Under the pieces are notes generated by a model. It was not told the DNA's origin. It was given only the letters and a program-made list of their open reading frames with translations, and searched no databases. A stretch of 64,000 nucleotides of DNA from Mucilaginibacter dorajii. Lineage in GTDB: Bacteria > Bacteroidota > Bacteroidia > Sphingobacteriales > Sphingobacteriaceae. Below, in pieces: positions 27,801 to 35,953 of the stretch. Where the stretch lies: contig NZ_JANTYS010000009.1 in assembly GCF_024808255.1 (NCBI RefSeq), positions 1 through 64,000 of the forward strand. The letters run 5' to 3'. Both the position numbers and the translations under genes were made by a program. How positions within the stretch are numbered: position 1 is the stretch's first letter; each line of letters begins with the position of its first letter.

Positions 27801-28183
27801 TCGCGCAAGGTGCAGCCCCAACAACCGACTGGCTAAACCGCTGGACACCTCAAAATCCATCAACCACGATGCCTAAAATTTACATGGGTTTTTACGGCTA
27901 TCCTAAAATTACCAGCGTACAGTCTACTTATCATTTATACAGCGCCAGCTTTATGCGTATTAAAAATGTGCAGTTAGGCTACACCTTTCCGGCAAGGATG
28001 ATCAATGGGGTTAAATCTATCAGAATTTTCGCTTCTGTAGATAACCTGGCCTTATTCACCCCGCTTAAACAGGGTGCCGATCCGGAAAGACAGGATATCA
28101 ACAACAGGCCCGATGCCTGGTATGGCTTTGCCGGCTATCCGCAAAACCGTACTTACACATTTGGCGCATCCGTTAAATTTTAA
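24818..28183 (+). CDS. SusC-type TonB-dependent transducer with STN domain
   Basis: The 1121-residue protein has a long N-terminus with an export signal (about 24-46), a secretin/TonB STN signalling domain (about 50-125, with PLEDVLFTLQQQSGYDFIYSS), a carboxypeptidase-regulatory-like domain (about 130-215), and LNEVVVTGYST before the plug. A large barrel ends with TFGASVKF. SusC proteins form the outer-membrane channel under a SusD lid and import oligomers. The STN domain links ligand uptake to the FecR/sigma pair upstream. No glycoside hydrolase is adjacent, so the ligand is unknown. Confidence 0.94.
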   Translation: MYKIFTESKFRWHNHAHLKFIRIMKLTFALILLAMMQVSAATYAQKVSLEVQKMPLEDVLFTLQQQSGYDFIYSSHLIKTAAPVSLSLKNVTVTQALDKIFSDQPLIYLIHKKTITIKEKPDVVAVNAFSVKGKITDNTGAPFPGVNIQVKGTGTGTISAADGTYSINVPDGNAVLTFSFVGFVKQEIVVGDKTQINVILAEDKKALNEVVVTGYSTQSKHTLTSAIVSVKGEEMTKRVATDPSSLLQGQLPGLSVVQNSAEPGNEKVQLRIRGVGTFSSAGTDPLVIVDGLPGDLSIINPNDIESATVLKDAAAATIYGSRGANGVLVIKTKKGAVGGFQLSYNYNIGFATPTRLPKLITNSATYMSLLNEAEANSGNAPIYTQAQIDLYQNATDRVKYPNHDWLKDMFSTATVQNHYLNLSGGNDNTTYSLGLGFTDQPGTMKGFDYKKYTLDLGLSSKVNKRVTLGTNFQIRYGDRAFPNDNATDLYISTLAQSPLYPAQTADGLWITKAYDKELGNKNPVLTSTILTHNPNYYGQGNISLDVKITDALKWENRVGLSFNVDKNKTFRPVIPEYLYSDLSYYRNADVGTPGMTSTENDDIHSTVYSQLNFHKSFGRHDLTILGGAQQEVDNVSDINAFRTNYPTNELSEIDAGSLNGATNGGTSAEWVVNSYYGNANYSFSDKYLLGASVRYDGSSRLPKDSRWKLYESFSAGWRVSQESFLKDVSWINDLKIRGSWGKLGNQNIGTYPYQSALLQSAYAFNGTITNGFQANQLVDPNLTWESARMTDIGVDFTAFNNKLTFTFDWFNKYTYDILRQSQVPLALGVNAPIVNNGAVSNKGVEFSLHYQGRLNEKISYYATANFQAYRNKLVSFGAPEIGGPDQQTIMQNGYPINSFYLYTMDGIFQNQAEIDKSPDQSSLGGVPTPGDIKYKDINGDGKVDAKDRSIQPGQYPKFEYSYTMGATYGNFDASVQLYGSYGNKLYLYKWGVDPFAQGAAPTTDWLNRWTPQNPSTTMPKIYMGFYGYPKITSVQSTYHLYSASFMRIKNVQLGYTFPARMINGVKSIRIFASVDNLALFTPLKQGADPERQDINNRPDAWYGFAGYPQNRTYTFGASVKF

Positions 28184-28193
28184 CTAAAAAACA

Positions 28194-29678
28194 ATGAAAA
28201 GATATATCATGATATTTTTGGCAGCGGTTGCTTGTTTAGCGTCCTGCAAAAAACTGGATCTAACCCCTCCGGATAAATTATCAAACACCACGTTTTGGAA
28301 AACACCCGCCGATGCAGACCTGGCGCTTACCGGTGTTTATGCTACGTTATATGGCCAAAATGGCCAGATTTCTACGTATGCCCCAATGTGGTACGAAAAC
28401 TTTAGCGACGACTCTTATACACAGAACAACCAGGCCGGTGCCCAGCAGGCACTCATTGCCGGGTTAACCCCTAACAGCGGCGGTTTTATTGCCGATGGTA
28501 GCCATAGCTTGTATATTAACGCTTACCAGGGCATTGCAGCAAGTAATACCTTCCTGGCCAATGTTGGCAAGGTATTAACCGGCGATAAGCTTACGCAATA
28601 CCAGGGAGAGGCCTATTTTATTCGTGGCTTTAACTACTTTTTGCTGGCCGAAACCTATGGTAACGTGCCGGTTTTAACTGCCGACCCAATCACATCTGAT
28701 TTTAAAGCTAAGGTGAGTAAATCTTCGCGGGCAGATGTGTTAAAACAGGTAGAAGCCGATCTTACAAAAGCTATCGCATCGCTTCCCGACCAGAAATATA
28801 CCAATGGCCACGTGGTGAAGGCGTCGGCCCAGGGTATAATGATCAGGGTGCTGTTGTTTGAAAAAAGGTATACAGAAGCGGCGGCTTTGGCTAAGGCGGT
28901 TATTAACGGCGGCCTGTTTTCTTTAAATAACAATTACCCTTCAAACTTTTACAAGCCAGATCAGCAAAGCAGCCCCGAGATCATGTTTTCTGTACAGTTC
29001 CAGGCGCCAACTATCCCGCATCCCAATTCACTTACCATGATCCTGATATTGCCGGGGTATGTTGATTTACAGGGCACGCAGGACATGATCAACGAGTATG
29101 AAACCAATGATCCAAGAGAAAAAATGACTTTCTTTTTCCCTGGCGATACCCCGGCCCAGGGATGGCCGTTTCCCGGTACTGTTGGAAAACCTGGCGTGAA
29201 TAACTGGACCGCGGGCTTCTATCCCTCAAAAAAATGGGTCGACCCCAAGATCGTTAATCCGCAACCAGGCTTGCTTGATGACCAGGACTATGTTTGGTTA
29301 CGTTATGCCGATATCAAGTTGATGTATGCAGAAGCCCAAAATGAAGCAGTTGGTCCCGATGCCAGTGTATACCAGCAGGTTAATGAAGTACGCGCAAGGC
29401 CGGGTGTAAATATGGCGGCATTACCCGCGGGGTTATCACAGGCAGATATGCGCACCAAAATACGGCATGAGCGCAGGGTAGAGTTTGCATTGGAAGGCCT
29501 GCGTTATTTTGACCTGCGCAGGTGGGGTTTAGCCACCGGCAAACTAAATGGCTTTACACAAAATCCGTTGATCCCGGCTACCAAAACCATATATAAAGAC
29601 AATTTTGATTTTTGGCCGATACCGCAATCAGAGATCGATAGAAATGCACCTGTATTAACCCAAAATGACGGATATTGA
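28194..29678 (+). CDS. SusD-like nutrient-binding lipoprotein
   Basis: The 494-residue protein has a lipobox (CLASC, Cys18) and the RagB/SusD fold signatures, including QGIAASNTFLANVGK, GEAYFIRGFNYFLLAETYGNVP in the TPR part and the C-terminal IRHERRVEFALEGLRYFDLRRWG. It sits 10 nt after susC and would cover the SusC barrel at the cell surface. A hairpin terminator follows at 29751. It closes the sigma/FecR/SusCD locus. Confidence 0.94.
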   Translation: MKRYIMIFLAAVACLASCKKLDLTPPDKLSNTTFWKTPADADLALTGVYATLYGQNGQISTYAPMWYENFSDDSYTQNNQAGAQQALIAGLTPNSGGFIADGSHSLYINAYQGIAASNTFLANVGKVLTGDKLTQYQGEAYFIRGFNYFLLAETYGNVPVLTADPITSDFKAKVSKSSRADVLKQVEADLTKAIASLPDQKYTNGHVVKASAQGIMIRVLLFEKRYTEAAALAKAVINGGLFSLNNNYPSNFYKPDQQSSPEIMFSVQFQAPTIPHPNSLTMILILPGYVDLQGTQDMINEYETNDPREKMTFFFPGDTPAQGWPFPGTVGKPGVNNWTAGFYPSKKWVDPKIVNPQPGLLDDQDYVWLRYADIKLMYAEAQNEAVGPDASVYQQVNEVRARPGVNMAALPAGLSQADMRTKIRHERRVEFALEGLRYFDLRRWGLATGKLNGFTQNPLIPATKTIYKDNFDFWPIPQSEIDRNAPVLTQNDGY

Positions 29679-29750
29679 TCAGTCCTACTTAAGCTTATGC
29701 GGATAATACCAAAAGAGCGGTAAAAAAGCTGACAATACCAAAACTGATAA

Positions 29751-29785
29751 AAAGAGGCTGGATCGTATGATCAGCCTCTTTTTTT
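29751..29785 (+). terminator. intrinsic terminator after susD
   Basis: AAAGAGGCTG (29751-29760) pairs with CAGCCTCTTT (29772-29781) around an 11-nt loop, followed by a T-run. It ends the SusCD transcript 73 nt after the susD stop. Confidence 0.88.
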
Positions 29786-30405
29786 GATTTATTCTGGGCC
29801 TGGTTTCCATCCCGATTTAATCAATAGGTGGAATGACAATAATAAAGCTATGTCATTATAATACACATCTTTTATTAAAGAAAAATGTCATTTCGAACGA
29901 GCATGTGCAGGGGAAAGTGGGGCGCGAGGAGAAATCTTCTACAATTTGCATGGCCGGATGTTCGCTTTTACAAGATTTCTCCTCACCTCCGGCGCGCAAT
30001 CCTACCTCGGTTCGTTCGAAATGACAACGTTTCTTATTTATTTGTTAAAAAGCAAAAGATGTGTACACACTGTAGCTCTCAAGAGGGGATTTTAAAAATA
30101 ACCATCTAAAAAATACATCATGGGTAGGAACAAACGAAGCAATGACATTTCCTTTCGTTTTTAAACAGCCTCTAAGATCGCAAAGCAAAAAACCTTTGCG
30201 ACCTTAGCGCCTTTGCGTGAATAAAATCTTCAACAATAGTATTGGGCTTTAACCTCTTTTGAACAGTAAAATATGATTTGGCTTAGTGCGTCCAAAAGTC
30301 CTTGCTCCTTCATCCAAAAATCTTTTATCCAAAAACGTGTAACGTTTTTCAAAACCCGGTACTTATTGTATGTTGATGAATTAATTTACACGATTATATT
30401 TAAAG
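29786..30405. repeat. gene-free stretch with a GTCATTTCGAACGA palindrome element
   Basis: The element at 29887-30025 begins GTCATTTCGAACGA and ends TTCGTTCGAAATGAC, with a second inner inverted pair (GAGAAATCTT and AAGATTTCTC types). It has no coding content. The sequence near 30172-30230 (GCAAAGCAAAAAACCTTTGC) is a fragment resembling the GCGCAAA-type elements at 9.9 and 16 kb. The final 150 bp should hold the promoter of the sigma factor gene; no consensus was identified. Confidence 0.7.
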
Positions 30406-30912
30406 GTGAATACTGAAGAAGCCCATTTTATGCAGCTCATTGGCCAAAACAAGGGCATCCTGTTCAAGATCTGCAGGATCTATCTTGAGGATGCTAATGA
30501 CCGGGAGGATCTGTTACAGGAAATGATTTTACAGTTATGGCGCGGGTTCCATTCATTTAAGGGCGAAAGCAAATTTAGTTCGTGGATGTACCGGGTGGCA
30601 TTGAATACCGCCATTGCCTTTTTTAAAAAGGAAAAACGCCGACCAGACAGCGAACAAATCCCCTTAAATTTCGATCCGGCTGATGAACGGGGTAACAGCA
30701 GCGAAAAAGAAGAGCAGCTGGCCTTGTTTTACAAAGCAGTGCAACAGCTCAACAAGGTTGAAAAAGCGTTGATATTCCTGTACATGGAAAACCAGCCGCA
30801 TGATGAAATTGCCGCCAACCTGGGTATTACCACCGTTAATGTACGTGTACGCCTCAACAGGATCAAGAACAGATTGAAAGACATTATTAAAAAACTGAGC
30901 GATGAACATTGA
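30406..30912 (+). CDS. ECF-type RNA polymerase sigma factor
   Basis: The 168-residue protein shows region 2 (DANDREDLLQEMILQLWRGFHSFKGESKFSSWMYRVALNTAIAFF) and region 4 (VEKALIFLYMENQPHDEIAANLGITTVNVRVRLNRIKNRLKD). The GTG at 30406 is the start used; an ATG at 30430 is the alternative. It overlaps the next gene by 11 nt, the same overlap seen for the pair at 10.95 kb. This indicates that the membrane protein downstream is its regulator. Confidence 0.92.
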   Translation: MNTEEAHFMQLIGQNKGILFKICRIYLEDANDREDLLQEMILQLWRGFHSFKGESKFSSWMYRVALNTAIAFFKKEKRRPDSEQIPLNFDPADERGNSSEKEEQLALFYKAVQQLNKVEKALIFLYMENQPHDEIAANLGITTVNVRVRLNRIKNRLKDIIKKLSDEH

Positions 30913-31528
30913 AGATTTAAAAGACACCTGGAACAACGATGAGCCAAAAGGCATGCAGTTGCCCGATAACACCGCGATAAGTGGCAAAACAACTTCGGTG
31001 ATTGATAAAGTGCGCGCAAACATGAAATCGGAATTTATAGCTACCATCATAGCATACCCTATAATAATAGCTTACCTGGCGTTTAGTCATACCAGGCCCT
31101 TGTTTTTAAATGTAACAAGTATTTTGTTGTTCACCATCATGATCCTCAACGCGTATTTCTATACCAGGTTTTACAGGTTTTATAAGTCGGCAGGGCAATA
31201 TAACCTGGCAGTTAAAGCGGGCATTCGCAAAATTACCTATGACCTGGAGCTTAATACCGAAATTTATAAGGCCTATAATTTTTGTGTGGTGCCCCTGGCC
31301 ATGATCCTGACCATAACCTTGTTTTCCGACAAGCTGGTATCCGATTACCTGCAACGCGCATTAACTGCTGATGCCATTTCGGTAGCCGGTATGGCGGCTA
31401 TTTTAGTAACTATTCTTTTTTCATTTATTATTACACTTGCTATAACAAATTACTACATCAAAACCCTATACGGCAAATACATTGCCGAATTAAAACAGGT
31501 AATTGATGATTTGGATAGTGAGGAATAG
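30902..31528 (+). CDS. four-helix membrane protein, candidate anti-sigma factor
   Basis: The 208-residue product has an N-terminal cytoplasmic segment (1-40, MNIEDLKDTWNNDEPKG) followed by four membrane helices (about 45-62, 67-86, 128-146 and 158-180) and an acidic C-terminal tail. The N-terminal LKDTWN motif is seen in Bacteroidota proteins encoded after ECF sigma genes. The 11-nt overlap with the sigma gene supports an anti-sigma role, but no known anti-sigma domain is visible, so this is inference from context. Confidence 0.65.
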   Translation: MNIEDLKDTWNNDEPKGMQLPDNTAISGKTTSVIDKVRANMKSEFIATIIAYPIIIAYLAFSHTRPLFLNVTSILLFTIMILNAYFYTRFYRFYKSAGQYNLAVKAGIRKITYDLELNTEIYKAYNFCVVPLAMILTITLFSDKLVSDYLQRALTADAISVAGMAAILVTILFSFIITLAITNYYIKTLYGKYIAELKQVIDDLDSEE

Positions 31529-31642
31529 ATATGAGACATGAGATTTGAGATCAATCTCGCATCCTGTTTAAAATTGAAAGCAATTTTGTCTATTATTCTT
31601 TGTCTAAAAGTCCTATAGTCCAACAATCCCAAAAGTCCAACA

Positions 31643-32740
31643 ATGTCTAATACCCATCCCTCCTACTTATTAAAGCCCGATTGGGTAAAAACCATCCGCG
31701 ATACGGCTGCCGGAGCTGAGCAGATGGGCGCGTTGCACCCTGATCAGTTAGCGCTGATTTATGAACAGGGCTGGTTTAAATTCCTGGTACCTAAAGCATA
31801 TTCGGGTTTGCAGTTGGCATTGCCCGATATGGTACGATTAGAAGAAAGCCTGGCCTGGGCCAATGGCGGCTTGGGTTGGGTGGTCACACTTTGCAGCGGG
31901 GCCGGTTGGTTCGGCGGCTTTTTATCGCCCCAAATTGCGGCCGAACTTTTAAACAACCCGCGTTTATGCCTGGCCGGTAGCGGTGCCTCAACCGGAACTG
32001 CAACCATTACCAATGATGGCTATATCATTAACGGGACGTGGAAGTACGCCAGCGGTGCGCATCACGCCACCCACATAACCGCCAACTGTATTATTAAAAA
32101 CGGAAATGAGCCTGTTTTAAATGCCAATGGCAGCGAACTGATCCTGCCCTTTATTTTTGATAAAAAAGATGTGCAGGTTTTCCCGGCATGGAAATATATG
32201 GGCATGGCGGCTACCGGCAGCGACGCTTACGAGGTAAACAACCTTTTTGTTAAAACCGACCGCTGTTTTAAAATTGATCCCGAATTTACGGTGATTGATG
32301 AGCCCCTATACCGATACCCGTTTTTACAATTAGCCGAGGCTACCCTTGCTGCAAATATCTCGGGGATGGCTGTTCATTTCCTTGATCTATGCAAATCCAT
32401 ATTTGAAGAAAAGCAAGCGGGCAAGCGATGGGGTACCATCCAGCACGAAATCACAACAAATTTGCTAAATGGATTAAGCAATCAGCTAAACCAAGCCCGG
32501 CAGGAGTTTTACCTGGCGGTTGATGCTTCCTGGCAAAGCTGCCTAACTCAACCGGCCAGTCATTTGCAGGAAGTTAGCCAAACCAGTCGCAAACTGGCCA
32601 AAACCGCCCGCGAATGTGTCGACCAACTTTATCCCTACTGCGGCCTGCAAGCCGCCAGCCCGGATACAGAGATTAACCAGGTATGGCGGGATTTGCATAC
32701 GGCCAGTCAGCACGCGTTGTTAACATTCAGCGCTGCTTAA
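31643..32740 (+). CDS. acyl-CoA dehydrogenase-like flavoprotein
   Basis: The 365-residue protein has the acyl-CoA dehydrogenase fold: an N-terminal helical domain (LALIYEQGWFKFLVPKAYSG, then LEESLAWANGGLGWVVTLCSGAGW), a central beta domain (NGTWKYASGAHHATHITANC), and a C-terminal helical bundle ending in VWRDLHTASQHALLTF. The layout is closest to the group that includes flavin-dependent monooxygenases such as HpaH/DszC rather than beta-oxidation enzymes. The true reaction is unknown. It stands alone, followed by a repeat-rich gap. Confidence 0.78.
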   Translation: MSNTHPSYLLKPDWVKTIRDTAAGAEQMGALHPDQLALIYEQGWFKFLVPKAYSGLQLALPDMVRLEESLAWANGGLGWVVTLCSGAGWFGGFLSPQIAAELLNNPRLCLAGSGASTGTATITNDGYIINGTWKYASGAHHATHITANCIIKNGNEPVLNANGSELILPFIFDKKDVQVFPAWKYMGMAATGSDAYEVNNLFVKTDRCFKIDPEFTVIDEPLYRYPFLQLAEATLAANISGMAVHFLDLCKSIFEEKQAGKRWGTIQHEITTNLLNGLSNQLNQARQEFYLAVDASWQSCLTQPASHLQEVSQTSRKLAKTARECVDQLYPYCGLQAASPDTEINQVWRDLHTASQHALLTFSAA

Positions 32741-33973
32741 AAACGATTTCTATCATGAGTGGCAAAACTTCACGAAAATCTGAAGAGGAAATGACAATAT
32801 AAAGCTATGTCATTGCGAGTTATAAAATCCGCGGGACTCTGAAGGTGGCAATGACGCAGATCGCATGGCGGCAAAGACTCACCCGCCAGCGCTACGCGCG
32901 GCACCCTCCTCTTCGGCTTCGCCGGAAAGAGGGGGTTGAAGTTTTTTTTGTACATATATATTACTTGTAATCAATTAATTAACTATCAAAAACCCCTCTT
33001 TCCACCGCAGGTGAAGAGAGGGTGACGGGCGAAGCCTCGCCGGGTGAGTCTTCGCCCGCGTTCAAAGCCAATGTTTGTGTAAAGTACAAAACGTCATGGG
33101 TAGACACATAGCAACTATTCGCGAACTTACAAGGCGAAAAGGCGTGGCGTAGAATAGATCCTTCAAACGTTACCCATGACAAGTCCACCATGTCATTGCG
33201 AGGTATAAAATCCGCAGACTGTGAAGGAGGAAATGACATATAAAACGCGTCATGGGTAGGCACGAAGCAATCGCATGCTCTACAGGGCGAATCTGCACAG
33301 TTCGCGATTGCTTCGTGCCTACCCATGACATAGCTTTATATTGTCATTTCCTCTTCAGATTTTCGCGAAATTTTATCACTCAGGATGACAGGCGTTTTTT
33401 TGTGTTTAAACAGCTTTTAAGGGCTTACCAAAAAACCGGTAATTCAACAGTAACAAACAGGGTAAAATTGACCTTAATGTGAGATGTACAAAAAGTGCCC
33501 GCAACAGCAACTTCGGTATAAATTTGGATATAAAAATAAAGCCCTCGGCCGCCTCCGTTTTAACTTGTAAAATTTTAGCATTTTTTGTAAATTTGATTTA
33601 ATCCCGGTGCCGCGTTAGTTCTGCGCGGTTATTGCAGTTTCTTGAAAAAAAGAAAAGGCAAAATCAATAAAAACAAAACATAACCATCTGTTTTATAGTA
33701 ACATATAAAAAACACGCCGTTTAAAAAGGATATTCAAAGGTGCATCAACGGTAAACCAAAGGATCGCGAAAGGTGTACAAAAGGTGATTGGGAGGGGTGT
33801 AAACGGTATGCCACAGGTTTGCGGTTAAAAAGGATCAAATTTTAACAATTTCAAAAAGCCCCGTATCTCCTAACCAACACCCCGATGCGCTGTTTTTGTA
33901 ACAATCACCTATAACTTAACACAAAGTTCACACAGCAATAGTGATATTTGGCCAATTCAAAATCATCTTTAAA
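32741..33973. repeat. 1.2-kb gene-free region with a composite 601-bp repeat block
   Basis: Inverted repeats of 45 bp at 32769-32813 and 33325-33369 match at 44 positions and enclose a 601-bp block. Inside are the MITE-like element 32876-33050 (copy of 4039-4205), a decayed palindrome at about 33092-33180, and a hairpin at 33249-33329 with perfect 26-bp arms. Apparent short frames here have no family features. The part from 33400 to 33973 is plain AT-rich leader DNA for the phosphatase gene, with no identified promoter. Confidence 0.82.
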
Positions 33974-35650
33974 ATGAAGTTTAAACATCTGCTGCTTGTT
34001 TCCTTATCATTGGTAACTCTTTCCGCATCGGCACAAAATAAAAAAGCTGTTGCCCCTGCTGCTTCATCTTCCATCCCCCGCCCTAAATTGGTGGTAGGCC
34101 TGGTGGTTGATCAAATGCGCTGGGATTACCTGTACCGCTACTATGACCGCTACCAAAGCGGCGGATTTAAACGCATGCTGAATGAAGGTTTTACCTGCGA
34201 TAACACCAACATTGATTATATCCCTACCGTAACCGCGGCAGGCCATACCTGTATCTACACCGGCTCTATCCCTGCAATACATGGTATTGTTGGCAACGAT
34301 TTTATCATTCAAGCTACCGGAAAATCTATCTATTGTACTGATGATAGTACTGTTACCGCGGTTGGCAGCACCTCAAAAGCCGGCCAGATGTCACCCCGTA
34401 ATTTGCAGGTTACTACCGTTACCGATGAGTTGAAACTGGCAACCAACTTCCGTTCAAAAGTTATAGGGATTGCGTTAAAAGATCGTGGTGGAATTTTACC
34501 TGCCGGTCATACAGCCAATGCGGCTTACTGGTTTGATGATGCCAGCGGCAACTGGATCACCAGTACCTATTACATGAATGATCTGCCTGCCTGGGTTAAA
34601 AAATTCAATGACCAAAAAATCCCCGAAAAATACCTGAAACAGGACTGGAATACACTTTACCCAATAAACACTTACCTGCAAAGCGCACCGGATAACAGCC
34701 CAAGGTACGAGGGTAAATTTGCCGGTATGGAAGCGCCAACCTTCCCCATCAAAACATCGGATTTATATAAAGGCAAAATAGGCATGATCCGTTCAACCCC
34801 ATACGGTAACTCCATGACCCTTGATTTGGCTAAAGCTGCTGTAGAAAGCGAACAATTGGGCAAAAACACAGTTACCGACTTTTTAGCGGTAAGCCTTTCA
34901 TCAACAGATTACATCGGTCACCAGTTTGGGCCAAACTCGGTTGAGATAGAAGATACTTATTTAAGACTTGACCGCGATATTGCCACCTTTCTTACTTATC
35001 TTGATGCCACTGTAGGTAAAGGTAACTACACCGTATTTTTATCTGCCGATCATGGCGCGGCTCATAACCCTACATTTTTAAAAGACCATAACATCCCTGC
35101 CGGTACCTGGGATGATGGCAATACCCAAAAGGAACTGAACACCATGCTAAACGATAAGTTCAAGGTAGATCATTTAGTGATCAGCATGGATAACTACCAG
35201 GTAAACTTCAACAATGCAGCTATTAAAAAAGCCGGCATCAGCGAAGATGCTATTAAGGCCGATTGTATTGCTTACCTTCAAAAACAAAGCCAGGTAGCTT
35301 ACGCTATTGATCTGCAAAAAATTCAATCGGCTAATATTCCTGATGATTTGCGCAGCATGATCATTAACGGTTACAATGCCGAGCATAGCGGCGTAATACA
35401 AATCATTTTAAAACCTGGTTATTTTACCGGTCATGGCACTAATGACCGTGCTTCAACAGGCACCACACACGGCACCTGGGCACCGTATGACAGCCACATT
35501 CCTTTGGTATTTATGGGCTGGGGGGTTAAACACGGCAGCCTTAACCGCCAAACGCATATGACAGATATCAGCGCCACCATTGCTGCCTTACTGCATATCC
35601 AGGCACCAGATGGCAACGTGGGTAAAGTTATCAGCGAGGTGATTAAATAG
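33974..35650 (+). CDS. pafA: PafA-type alkaline phosphatase
   Basis: From the ATG at 33974 the protein is 558 residues with a signal peptide (MKFKHLLLVSLSLVTLSASAQ). Residues Asp46, Thr87, Asn108, Lys169 and Arg171 match the family positions known from Elizabethkingia PafA (metal ligand, nucleophile Thr79, Asn100, Lys162, Arg164). Further metal ligands lie in STDYIGHQFG, SADHGA and near DSH. PafA is a periplasmic phosphatase active on many phosphate monoesters and not repressed by phosphate. No pho box was identified. The upstream frame start at 33941 is not needed. Confidence 0.92.
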   Translation: MKFKHLLLVSLSLVTLSASAQNKKAVAPAASSSIPRPKLVVGLVVDQMRWDYLYRYYDRYQSGGFKRMLNEGFTCDNTNIDYIPTVTAAGHTCIYTGSIPAIHGIVGNDFIIQATGKSIYCTDDSTVTAVGSTSKAGQMSPRNLQVTTVTDELKLATNFRSKVIGIALKDRGGILPAGHTANAAYWFDDASGNWITSTYYMNDLPAWVKKFNDQKIPEKYLKQDWNTLYPINTYLQSAPDNSPRYEGKFAGMEAPTFPIKTSDLYKGKIGMIRSTPYGNSMTLDLAKAAVESEQLGKNTVTDFLAVSLSSTDYIGHQFGPNSVEIEDTYLRLDRDIATFLTYLDATVGKGNYTVFLSADHGAAHNPTFLKDHNIPAGTWDDGNTQKELNTMLNDKFKVDHLVISMDNYQVNFNNAAIKKAGISEDAIKADCIAYLQKQSQVAYAIDLQKIQSANIPDDLRSMIINGYNAEHSGVIQIILKPGYFTGHGTNDRASTGTTHGTWAPYDSHIPLVFMGWGVKHGSLNRQTHMTDISATIAALLHIQAPDGNVGKVISEVIK

Positions 35651-35660
35651 ACAAGAAGTC

Positions 35661-35864
35661 AGGGAAATCGCTTTTAAATTTCAAACTAAAAAGGAGGCAC
35701 CTACGGAGCCTTGTTTTAAGAACTAATTTGGACTATAAACACGGGACTCCGCTGGAGTCTGTTTAGTGCAGTTTAAAACTCCGTTAGGAGTATCGTGTTT
35801 ATAGGTTTAAAATCATCTGTCTTTTTGACTCCGTAGGTGTCTCCTTTTTAAAAGCAATTTCCCT
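35661..35864. repeat. palindromic CTCCGTAGGTG-type repeat
   Basis: Left text with AAAGGAGGCACCTACGGAG near 35690-35707 faces CTCCGTAGGTGTCTCCTTTTT near 35829-35849, and the outer parts (GGGAAATCGCTTTTAAA and TTTAAAAGCAATTTCCC) also pair. Two inner CTCC(GC/GTTA)GGAG palindromes lie between. It is a non-coding element of about 200 bp just after the phosphatase gene. Confidence 0.75.
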
Positions 35865-35872
35865 GGAGAAGA

Positions 35873-35947
35873 AGTCCGGAAGTCGGTAAGTCCGAAAGAA
35901 TTACTTCTTTTACTTATCGACTTCCGGACTTTACCGACTTTCGGACT
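35873..35947. repeat. hairpin immediately before the ThiE-like gene
   Basis: AGTCCGGAAGTCGGTAAG at 35873 pairs with the complement of CTTTACCGACTTTCGGACT ending at 35947, giving arms of about 26 nt with few mismatches and a 22-nt loop. It ends 6 nt before the ATG at 35954, so in mRNA it could block ribosome access. Confidence 0.7.
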
Positions 35948-35953
35948 AATACT

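Noticed and set aside
29887..30025. Remnant insertion sequence
   Set aside because: Inverted ends are clear but there is no transposase frame or target duplication that can be seen, so it is treated as a non-coding palindromic repeat.
32979..33326. Short open frames inside the 601-bp repeat block
   Set aside because: They consist of repeat arms read through and recur in part at 3.9-4.2 kb only because the repeat recurs; no protein features.
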